This document shows, piece by piece, positions 7,937 to 14,536 of a stretch of DNA of 64,000 bases. Position numbers and translations under genes: made by a program. The stretch is from JAAXGX01 sp965203565 (GTDB lineage: Bacteria; Acidobacteriota; Vicinamibacteria; Vicinamibacterales; UBA8438). Location of the stretch: positions 1,426,001-1,490,000 of the forward strand of contig OZ241896.1 in NCBI GenBank assembly GCA_965203565.1, in the 5' to 3' direction. The stretch's first letter is position 1; each line of letters begins with the position of its first letter. The notes under the pieces were generated by a model, which made no database searches, was not told the DNA's origin, and was given only the letters and a program-made list of their open reading frames with translations.

Positions 7937-9984
7937 GGCCGCAACGGATTCATCCGGATCGTCTCCTCCCACAGGGCGGTCCAGACGTCGTCCTTCCGCG
8001 CGGTCTGTCCGGTCCTGACGTGATCGACGGCGTACTCCGGCAACCGGACGGCGGCGAGGCACTTCCCGTCGAACAGCGCCTGCGGGGGCAGGTCGAAGTC
8101 CCGGTTGTCGTAACCGTTTCGAACGTGGCGGGCAGGCAGGTCGCCCGCGTCCACGGGAACGACGTGCAGGAAGAAACGTGCGGCCAGGTCGGCCGGAACG
8201 CACGGCGCTCTGGCGTACGTGAGGACGCCGCGGGCGGCGTCGAAGCGCACGTCGTAGCGCGCGCGGGCCGCCGGCGCGCCCTGCGTCAACGACCGGTGCG
8301 TTTCGCGGAAGCGATCCAGGTGGAGCTCCACGCGGGAGTCGTCCAGGAGCGCCGGATTGAGGCCGTATATGCTGGCGATCGTGCTGCCGTACACTTTCCT
8401 GGCCCAGACCTCCGGCGCATACGTCTCGGGCGGATGCATCCCGTAAAGCTCATGATCCTGCCGGGCGCTGACGACGAAGTCGGAGCGCCGGCCGCGGCAC
8501 TCCCGCCGATCGATTGTCTTTCTCTGCGCTTCGGGGAGAAACCGCCAACCATCCTGTACTCCCGTCAGGCATACGCTTGTCGGCGGGTAGGTCCGCGCCA
8601 GGTGACGCAGCGCGTCGAGGCCCGCCCTCCCCCAGTAATCCATGTCGTACTGCGTCCGGAGACGCTCCGGCGTCGTCCTGTCGACGAGGAAGTTGAAGTA
8701 GACGTACTGATGCGGGTGCATGCTCGCCATGCAGATGGCGACGCCCGCTGCTGCGACGCCCGCCGCCGCATACGCTCCTCGGCGCGCCCAGGCGGAGCCG
8801 CGCGACGTCAGCAGGCGGAGCCCGAACGCCGCCAGCAGGGAGAACGGCGCGTGCAGGAAATACAGATGCCGCCACCCGTCGTAGGTGTGCGCGCCCAGCG
8901 CCGCCACGGCAAGCGGCGGCGCCGCCAGGCACACGATCAGCAGAAGTCCGAACCGCAGCGGCGTGTTGCGAAGCGCCCGGCCGGGATGCGCGGCGGCGCG
9001 CCACGCAACGCCGGCCACTCCGACGCAACCCAGCAGCAGCGTGAACGGCGGCGTCGTGACCGCCATCCACGTCGGAACGTAACTCCACGGCAGATCGTCC
9101 GCACGAATCATCCTGCCCTGAAAGAGCTGCCAGGGAAAAAGCGGAGCATGCGACTTGTAAAGCGTCCGGAACGCCTCGGCGAACTCACGCGGGTCGCTCC
9201 ACAGATACGGGCTGACGGCGTACAACGTCGCGGCCCACGCCGCAGCGAACGCGCCGGCCGTCGTCAGAACGCGTCGGCGCCCGCTCCACTGCGCCGCGCG
9301 GAGCAGGTCGCACGCCCGCATGCCCAGCACGGCGGGAACCAGCATCAGGCCCATGATGCGGAGGTTCGTCAGCACCGCCGTTCCCATCCCCAGGACCACG
9401 AACGCGCGGACCGTGTCCTTCTCGAACGCCTGGTGGACCAGGTACAGCGCGATCATGAACATCGACAGGAAGGAGACGTCCTTGCTGTTGAAGAACGCGT
9501 GGGCGTACAGGCGGGGGTGGAGCAGGAACAGCAGCATCGCCAGGAGAGCGAGCGGCCCGCCGCCGAACAGCCGGCGGGCGAGCAGGAAGCAGGCGAAGCC
9601 GCCGCACAGCCAGAACAGGTGAGTCGCGGAGTGGCGGAGCAGGTGCGCCGTGCTGTCGTTGCCGTCCAGGCCGAGCGCCCGCTCGGCGAGGAGCAGCGGC
9701 GCCTCGAACGCCATGCCGTAATATCGGTCCTGGGCCGGGTCGAAATCGCGGGCGGACAGTGCGTCGTCGTCGCCCAGGACGTATTCCAGGTTCGCCGCGG
9801 CGGCTCGCCGCATGGCGCCCGCGTTCATCGAGCCGCCGTAGTCGCCCACGACGGCGGCGCCCGCGACGGCGAAGAGGGCGAGGACCGCGACGGACAAGCA
9901 GCCCGTGGCGGAAGATCCCGCTGCCTTCGAGCGGCGCTGCATCCCGCCTGACGGCGTTGTTCGTCGGTTGCGCATGCCCAACAT
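7933..9984 (-). CDS. GT39-like array copy 5 with N-terminus derived from a mobile element
   Basis: A 683-residue protein and the promoter-proximal member of the array. Its first ~29 residues (from M-L-G-M-R-N-R-R to A-T-G-C) are encoded by the repeat element at 9899-10023; only from L-S-V-A-V-L-A-L onward does it align with the other copies, which have M-T-I-S-R-I-S-C-R-T-W instead. An element-encoded G-A-G-G-A-G-G lies 4-5 nt before the ATG at 9984. The first loop reads M-N-A-G-A-M-R, so the aspartate and glutamine kept in copies 1-4 are both replaced, and the second motif reads K-D-V-S-F rather than K-D-V-P-F. The copy may therefore be catalytically impaired or changed (inference). Internal ATGs at residues 4 and 15 are alternative starts. 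Confidence 0.7.
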   Translation of the reverse strand: MLGMRNRRTTPSGGMQRRSKAAGSSATGCLSVAVLALFAVAGAAVVGDYGGSMNAGAMRRAAAANLEYVLGDDDALSARDFDPAQDRYYGMAFEAPLLLAERALGLDGNDSTAHLLRHSATHLFWLCGGFACFLLARRLFGGGPLALLAMLLFLLHPRLYAHAFFNSKDVSFLSMFMIALYLVHQAFEKDTVRAFVVLGMGTAVLTNLRIMGLMLVPAVLGMRACDLLRAAQWSGRRRVLTTAGAFAAAWAATLYAVSPYLWSDPREFAEAFRTLYKSHAPLFPWQLFQGRMIRADDLPWSYVPTWMAVTTPPFTLLLGCVGVAGVAWRAAAHPGRALRNTPLRFGLLLIVCLAAPPLAVAALGAHTYDGWRHLYFLHAPFSLLAAFGLRLLTSRGSAWARRGAYAAAGVAAAGVAICMASMHPHQYVYFNFLVDRTTPERLRTQYDMDYWGRAGLDALRHLARTYPPTSVCLTGVQDGWRFLPEAQRKTIDRRECRGRRSDFVVSARQDHELYGMHPPETYAPEVWARKVYGSTIASIYGLNPALLDDSRVELHLDRFRETHRSLTQGAPAARARYDVRFDAARGVLTYARAPCVPADLAARFFLHVVPVDAGDLPARHVRNGYDNRDFDLPPQALFDGKCLAAVRLPEYAVDHVRTGQTARKDDVWTALWEETIRMNPLRP

Positions 9985-10023
9985 GCGCCCTCCTCACGCC
10001 TTGTCAGGAGGGCGTCTCACCGG
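9899..10023 (-). mobile_element. 158-bp element family, 5'-truncated copy at the start of array copy 5
   Basis: Read on the minus strand, about 125 bp match the element from the C-G-G-T-G-A-G stretch to the right terminal repeat, which here is C-C-G-C-C-A-C-G-G-G-C-T-G. The left ~34 bp including the left terminal repeat are missing, so no target duplication can be scored. Relative to the other copies, CATATT is changed to CATGTT, which creates an ATG just downstream of the element's own GAGGAGG. The neighbouring glycosyltransferase gene now uses this as its start. Confidence 0.85.
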
Positions 10024-10041
10024 GGCCGCGCCGCGCTACCG

Positions 10042-11196
10042 CTACCGCTCCCGCGCGCGCGAGACGGTGACCTCGAACGTGAGGCGCTCGCCGCCGCGGA
10101 CGACGTCGAGGGCCGCGGTGGAGCCGATCTCCGCGTCCGACAGCAGGCGGGCGTAGTCGGCGCCGTCCTCGATCGGCGCGCCGTCGAACGCGACGATGAC
10201 GTCGCCGGGCTGGAGTCCGGCGCGCGCGGCGGCCGACTGCTGGTGGATCCGCCAGACCACCACGCCCCGGGCGGGGACCCCGAGCTCGCGCGCGAGCTGC
10301 GGCGTCAGGCGGCGGACGTCCACGTACCCGAACGACCCGCGCCGCACCTCGCCGTACGCGATCAGGTCGTTCATGACGCGCCGGGTCAGGTTGCTCGGCA
10401 CGGCGAACCCGACTCCCTGGCTGCCGCCGCTGTCGCTGAAGATGGCGGTGTTGATGCCGACCAGCTCGCCGCGCGCGTTGACCAGCGCGCCGCCCGAGTT
10501 GCCCGGATTGATGGCGGCGTCGGTCTGGATGAAGTTCTCGTACTGCGCCACGCCGAGGTTGTCCCGGCCGACCGCGCTGACGATCCCCAGCGTGACGGTT
10601 CGGTTGAGCTGGAACGGGTTGCCGACCGCCAGCACCCATTCCGCGATCCGCAGCGCGGCGGAGTCGCCCCACGGGACGGTGGGAAGGCCGCCTGCGTCGA
10701 TCCGCAGCAGGGCGATGTCGGTCGACTCGTCGCGGCCGACCAGCTCGGCCTCGTACTCGGCGTCGTCCGACAGGGTCACCGTGATGCCCGCAGTCTGGCG
10801 GCCGACGACGTGGGCGTTGGTCACGATGTAGCCGTCCGCGTCCACGATCACCCCCGAGCCGAGGCTCGGACGCTCGCGGTACCCGGAGAACCCCCGCGAG
10901 TCGCCGAAGAAATACCGGAAGAACGGATCGTCGGCGAAGAGCGAACGCCGCCGGACGACCTGCCGCGACGAGATGTTGGCCACCGCCCGGATGCACGTCT
11001 CGGCCACGTCGGAGAAGCTCGGCGGCCCCGCCGGGACGGGTTGCGCCGCGACGGCGCGCGGCGGGGCGGCCGGCGCGAGGACGGCTTGCGCCGTTTCGGC
11101 GCCGTTCCCGGCGCCGAGGCGCCCCGCCACCGTGACGCCCGCCGCCGCGCCCGACAGGAAGAGGAGTGCGCCGAAGACAGCCGCGCCCGCGCGCAT
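10042..11196 (-). CDS. degQ: DegQ/HtrA-type periplasmic serine protease
   Basis: A 384-residue S1C protease of the envelope quality-control type. A short N-terminal hydrophobic stretch (about residues 2-22) is a signal peptide or anchor. The catalytic triad is visible: histidine in T-N-A-H-V-V, aspartate in S-T-D-I-A-L-L, serine in G-N-S-G-G-A-L. A single C-terminal PDZ domain follows (around G-L-Q-P-G-D-V-I), as in DegQ/DegS-like one-PDZ proteins. The start was set at the ATG at 11196, because it begins the signal sequence and has a TACAAT hexamer 6 nt upstream; a longer reading has an arginine-rich, non-conserved extension running into the divergent efp gene. The gene is divergent from efp and precedes the glycosyltransferase array on the same strand. 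Confidence 0.88.
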   Translation of the reverse strand: MRAGAAVFGALLFLSGAAAGVTVAGRLGAGNGAETAQAVLAPAAPPRAVAAQPVPAGPPSFSDVAETCIRAVANISSRQVVRRRSLFADDPFFRYFFGDSRGFSGYRERPSLGSGVIVDADGYIVTNAHVVGRQTAGITVTLSDDAEYEAELVGRDESTDIALLRIDAGGLPTVPWGDSAALRIAEWVLAVGNPFQLNRTVTLGIVSAVGRDNLGVAQYENFIQTDAAINPGNSGGALVNARGELVGINTAIFSDSGGSQGVGFAVPSNLTRRVMNDLIAYGEVRRGSFGYVDVRRLTPQLARELGVPARGVVVWRIHQQSAAARAGLQPGDVIVAFDGAPIEDGADYARLLSDAEIGSTAALDVVRGGERLTFEVTVSRARER

Positions 11197-11202
11197 CGGC
11201 CT

Positions 11203-11208
11203 ATTGTA
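11203..11208 (-). promoter_or_regulatory. Putative leaderless-type -10 (TACAAT) for degQ
   Basis: TACAAT on the minus strand lies 6 nt before the degQ ATG with no Shine-Dalgarno between. This matches the spacing pattern seen at several other genes in the window. No convincing -35 was identified. Confidence 0.4.
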
Positions 11209-11232
11209 GCGTCCCGGCGCGTCCCGCCGTGC

Positions 11233-11238
11233 TACGAT
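11233..11238 (+). promoter_or_regulatory. Putative leaderless-type -10 (TACGAT) for efp
   Basis: TACGAT lies 7 nt before the TTG start of efp and no Shine-Dalgarno is present. It sits within the 49-bp divergent region shared with degQ. Confidence 0.35.
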
Positions 11239-11245
11239 CCGCGGC

Positions 11246-11809
11246 TTGAGCTCCATCCGGGCGACCCGCCTGCGCAAGGGGATGCTGATCCAGCGGGACG
11301 GCCATCCGTTCCGGGTGCTCGACCTGCAGCACCTGACGCCCGGCAAGGGGCACGGGTTCGTCCAGTGCAAGCTGCGCAACCTGCGGAGCGGCGCGCTGAC
11401 CGACCGCAAGTTCCGGTCCGAGGACGACGTCGAGCGCGCGGCGCTCGACACGCGGCGGATGCAGTTCCTGTACGCCGACGGCGACGCCTACCACTTCATG
11501 GACACGGAGAGCTTCGAGCAGGCGCCGCTGACCGGCGAGACGCTCGGCGCTGCGGTGAGTTACCTGCTGCCGGAATCGGTGATCACCGTCGAGATGTTCG
11601 AGGGGGAGCCGGTGGGGATCCAGCTGCCGCTGACGGTCGCCCTGGCCGTGCGGGAGACCGCGCCGGCGATCAAGGGGGCAACGGCGAGCGCCCAGCTCAA
11701 GCCGGCGCGGCTCGAGACCGGCCTCGTCGTGCAGGTCCCCCCGTTCATCGCCGACGGCGACACGGTGCGCGTCAACACCGAGACCGGGGAGTACCAGGGG
11801 CGCGCCTGA
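11246..11809 (+). CDS. efp: Elongation factor P
   Basis: A 187-residue protein with the three beta-barrel domains of EF-P, which relieves ribosome stalling at proline stretches. The N-terminal KOW-like domain has the T-P-G-K-G-H-G-F loop with the modifiable lysine at position 34, exactly where EF-P lysine 34 is placed; the C-terminal domain ends in D-T-V-R-V-N-T-E-T-G-E-Y, the family signature. The start is a TTG that gives the correct spacing to lysine 34; no ATG is available in frame. No EpmA, EarP or YmfI-type modification gene lies nearby, so the modification cannot be predicted. It is convergent with the CDP-alcohol phosphatidyltransferase gene. Confidence 0.92.
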   Translation: MSSIRATRLRKGMLIQRDGHPFRVLDLQHLTPGKGHGFVQCKLRNLRSGALTDRKFRSEDDVERAALDTRRMQFLYADGDAYHFMDTESFEQAPLTGETLGAAVSYLLPESVITVEMFEGEPVGIQLPLTVALAVRETAPAIKGATASAQLKPARLETGLVVQVPPFIADGDTVRVNTETGEYQGRA

Positions 11810-11815
11810 CAGGCT

Positions 11816-11847
11816 CGCCCGCCGCCCGCCTCCGGCCGCGGCGGGCG
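11816..11847. terminator. GC hairpin between convergent efp and phosphatidyltransferase genes
   Basis: CGCCCGCCGC (11816-11825) pairs perfectly with GCGGCGGGCG (11838-11847) across a 12-nt loop, in the short space between two convergent stop codons. There is no T-run on either strand, so an intrinsic terminator is likely but not proven. Confidence 0.5.
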
Positions 11848-11849
11848 CG

Positions 11850-12665
11850 TCAGCCGAGCAGCGCGGCGATCCAGCCGGCCAGTCCCGGCCCGTCGGCCGT
11901 CGGGTCGCCCAGCCACCCGGGCGGCGTCACCCAGACGAACGCCAGGATGGCGATCACCATCAGGTCGTACTGCCAAGTCGCCCGGTCGAACGTCCAGAAC
12001 AGGGCGTGCCGGACGGCGATGGCCGGCAACGCGAGCGCGCGGGCGAACGTCATGCGCGCCCGGACCGGCCGGCGCGGCCGGTCGGCGTTGCGCAGCTCGC
12101 GCCAAGTGTAGTAAATGCGGTCGAGCACCGTCACCACCGACAGCACCAGGATCACCCACGTCACCGCGCCCATCCGGTTCGTGAACGCGCCGATCATGAA
12201 CAGGACGATCCGCTCCGGCCGCTCCATGAAGCCGACCTTGCACCTGTCGATCAGCGACTCGGCGCGCGCGCGGGCGTAGCTGGTCATCACCGAGAACATC
12301 AGCGCCAGCGCCGTGATCAGGACGTAGTCGGTCCGTCCGACCGCCGCGTACAGGTAGATGAGGCCGATGAACAGCAGCATGTCCGAGAACCGGTCCATCA
12401 CCGAGTCCCAGAACCCGCCGAACCGGGAGGCGCGCGCCGTCCGCTCGGCCACCTTGCCGTCGATGAAGTCGAAGACGTTGGCGGCCACCATCACCGCGCC
12501 GGCCGTCCCGAACCGGCCGGTCCCGAGCGCCCAGCCGGCGCCGGCGTTGATGACCACGCCGGTCAGCGTCAGCGCGTTCGGGTGGATGCCGAGCCGGACG
12601 CACAGATCGATGATGGCGCGGAGGGGGTGCATGCAGAGCGCGCCGACGGCGCCGGTGAAGGTCAT
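11850..12665 (-). CDS. CDP-alcohol phosphatidyltransferase family protein
   Basis: A 271-residue integral membrane enzyme of the family that joins a CDP-linked diacylglycerol or alcohol to a polar alcohol in phospholipid synthesis. The signature is at about residues 65-93: D-F-I-D-G-K-V-A-E-R followed by a G-x3-D-x3-D block (G-G-F-W-D-S-V-M-D). The usual D-G-x2-A-R reads D-G-K-V-A-E-R here, so the arginine is displaced by one position by a glutamate. About six hydrophobic segments are visible. Length is larger than typical PgsA (about 190 residues), with a C-terminal extension of some 60 residues carrying another membrane segment. It could be a phosphatidylinositol-phosphate or phosphatidylglycerophosphate synthase type; the substrate is not resolved. 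It is divergent from uvrC. Confidence 0.8.
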   Translation of the reverse strand: MTFTGAVGALCMHPLRAIIDLCVRLGIHPNALTLTGVVINAGAGWALGTGRFGTAGAVMVAANVFDFIDGKVAERTARASRFGGFWDSVMDRFSDMLLFIGLIYLYAAVGRTDYVLITALALMFSVMTSYARARAESLIDRCKVGFMERPERIVLFMIGAFTNRMGAVTWVILVLSVVTVLDRIYYTWRELRNADRPRRPVRARMTFARALALPAIAVRHALFWTFDRATWQYDLMVIAILAFVWVTPPGWLGDPTADGPGLAGWIAALLG

Positions 12666-12700
12666 CGCAAGCGGTGGACGGGCGCCCGCAGGTCGGAAGG

Positions 12701-12706
12701 TATAGT
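12701..12706 (+). promoter_or_regulatory. Putative leaderless-type -10 (TATAGT) for uvrC
   Basis: TATAGT ends 6 nt before the GTG start of uvrC, with no Shine-Dalgarno in between. This supports the GTG at 12713 over an upstream ATG at 12674 that would lie ahead of the hexamer. Confidence 0.4.
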
Positions 12707-12712
12707 GTAGCC

Positions 12713-14536
12713 GTGCCGATTCGGGATCTCAAGGATCGGATCAGCCGCCTGCCGGAGCAGCCCGGCGTCTACCTGTACTCCAACGGCGCCGGCGAGACGA
12801 TCTACGTCGGGCGCGCCACCGCGCTGCGCGGCCGGGTGCGCAGCTATCTCGGCGCCTACGGGTCGAGCCCCAGGACCGACGCCCTGCTCGACGAGGTGGC
12901 CGCGGTCGACGTCGTCGTGACCGACTCGCTCGTCGAGGCGCTCGCCCTCGAGAACAACCTGATCAAGCAGCGCGCGCCCCGCTACAACATCCTGCTGCGC
13001 GACGACAAGAGCTACCCGTACCTGCAGGTGACCACCGCGGAGCGGTTTCCCCGCGTGCTGGTCGCCCGCCGCGTGGCGCGCGACGGGAACTACTACGCCG
13101 GCCCGTTCCTCCCCGCCGCGTTCGCGCGCAGGACGATGTCGCTGACGCACCGGCTGTTCGGCATCCGCTCGTGCAACGAGACGATCAACGGCAGGCGCGG
13201 CCGGCCGTGCCTGGAGTACGACATCCAGCGCTGCGTCGCCCCGTGCGTGGCGGAGCTGTGCGGCGAGGCGGAGTACGCGAAGGCGGTCGCGCACACCCGG
13301 ATGTTCCTCGAAGGCCGGAACGACGAGCTGCTGGCCGACCTCCGGACGCGGATGCAGGCGGCCTCGGACCAGCTCCGGTACGAGCAGGCGGCGCAGATCC
13401 GGGACGCCATCCGGACCGTCGAGACGCTGAAGCATCGCCAGCAGAAGATGGCGACCGCCCGGCTCGGCGACCGCGACGCGTTCGGCGTGAAGATCGGTCC
13501 GGCCGGCGCGGTGATCCTGGTGTTCCAGATGCGCGGCGGCCGGGTGGTGGAGCGGGTGGAGCTGGCGACCGACGGGGCCGGGGCGGCGGGCGCCGCCGAG
13601 CAGGACGTGGTCCGGGCCGCGCTGCAGCAGTTCTACGAGGCGCGCGCCGCGCCGCCCGAGGTCCACGTCCCGGCCGCGCTCGACGACGAGGCGGTGCTGG
13701 CCCGCTGGCTGTCGGAGCGCGCCGGGCGGCGGGTGCGCCTCGTCGTGCCGAAGCGGGGCGACAAGCGCGGGCTGCTGGCGCTGGCCGGCCGGAACGCCGC
13801 GCTCGGGTACGACGCGCGGTTCGGCGAGGATGCGCGGGCGCGCGGGGAGGCGCTCGACGAACTGCGCGCGGCGCTCGGGCTGCCGGCCCCGCCGCGGCGG
13901 ATCGAGTGCTTCGACGTCTCGACGATCCAGGGCGCGGAGACGGTCGGGTCGATGGTGGTGTGCGAGGACGGGCGGATGCGCCGCGGCGAGTACCGGAAGT
14001 ACCGCGTCGGCCGCCGCGCGGCGCCCGGTCCGGACGACTTCGCGGCGATGGAGGAGATCGTGCGCCGGCGGTGCCGGCGCCTCCTGGAGCAGGGCGGCCC
14101 GTTCCCCGACCTGGTGATCGTCGACGGGGGCAAGGGCCAGCTTTCGGCCGCCTGCAAGGCGTTCGAGCAGTTGGGCCTGGCGAACCTGGCCGCGATCGGG
14201 ATCGCCAAGCGCGAGGAGCTGATCGTGACGCGCGACCGGCCGGAGCCGATCGCCCTGCCGCGGCGGAGCGGCGCGCTGCTGCTGGTGCAGCGGATCCGCG
14301 ACGAGGCGCACCGGTTCGCGGTGACGTTCCACCGCCGCGCCCGCGCGATGCGCGACCTCCGCTCCGAACTCGACGCCGTGCCCGGCGTCGGGCCGAAGCG
14401 GCGGCGCCTGCTGCTCGAACGGTTCGGCAGCGCGGCGAACGTGCGCCGCGCGAGCCTTGAGGATCTGCAGCGCGTCGTCGGCCCGAAGCTGGCGAAGGTC
14501 CTGGTCGGGCGCTTCGACCGGAGTCGTGAGGGATGA
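12713..14536 (+). CDS. uvrC: Excinuclease ABC subunit C
   Basis: A 607-residue nucleotide excision repair endonuclease that makes the 3' and 5' incisions in complex with UvrB. Domains in order: GIY-YIG nuclease at the N-terminus (G-V-Y-L-Y and Y-V-G-R), a cysteine-containing linker, the UVR motif that binds UvrB (around residues 200-240, L-R-Y-E-Q-A-A-Q-I-R-D), the RNase H-like endonuclease (I-E-C-F-D-V-S and L-V-I-V-D-G-G-K-G-Q), and a C-terminal helix-hairpin-helix pair (V-P-G-V-G-P-K-R). Length is normal. The GTG start was chosen because the conserved I-R-D-L-K-D begins right after it. Its TGA overlaps the cas3 ATG by the ATGA pattern, so the CRISPR operon is coupled to it. Confidence 0.92.
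   Translation: MPIRDLKDRISRLPEQPGVYLYSNGAGETIYVGRATALRGRVRSYLGAYGSSPRTDALLDEVAAVDVVVTDSLVEALALENNLIKQRAPRYNILLRDDKSYPYLQVTTAERFPRVLVARRVARDGNYYAGPFLPAAFARRTMSLTHRLFGIRSCNETINGRRGRPCLEYDIQRCVAPCVAELCGEAEYAKAVAHTRMFLEGRNDELLADLRTRMQAASDQLRYEQAAQIRDAIRTVETLKHRQQKMATARLGDRDAFGVKIGPAGAVILVFQMRGGRVVERVELATDGAGAAGAAEQDVVRAALQQFYEARAAPPEVHVPAALDDEAVLARWLSERAGRRVRLVVPKRGDKRGLLALAGRNAALGYDARFGEDARARGEALDELRAALGLPAPPRRIECFDVSTIQGAETVGSMVVCEDGRMRRGEYRKYRVGRRAAPGPDDFAAMEEIVRRRCRRLLEQGGPFPDLVIVDGGKGQLSAACKAFEQLGLANLAAIGIAKREELIVTRDRPEPIALPRRSGALLLVQRIRDEAHRFAVTFHRRARAMRDLRSELDAVPGVGPKRRRLLLERFGSAANVRRASLEDLQRVVGPKLAKVLVGRFDRSREG

Larger units (their letters stand above)
1..9984 (-). repeat. Tandem gene array, ~2-kb unit, at least five full copies plus one partial
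   Basis: Five consecutive coding units of 1.95-2.05 kb encode proteins that align end to end with long identical stretches, for example the region around the shared F-N-S-K-D motif and the S-L-T-Q-G-A-P-A-A segment. Three junctions in the window are ATGA overlaps and a fourth (2029-2034) is separated by one base, so translational coupling has been preserved through duplication. Divergence is concentrated in the C-terminal soluble part and in short indels. Unequal crossing-over is the simplest origin (inference). Confidence 0.9.
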
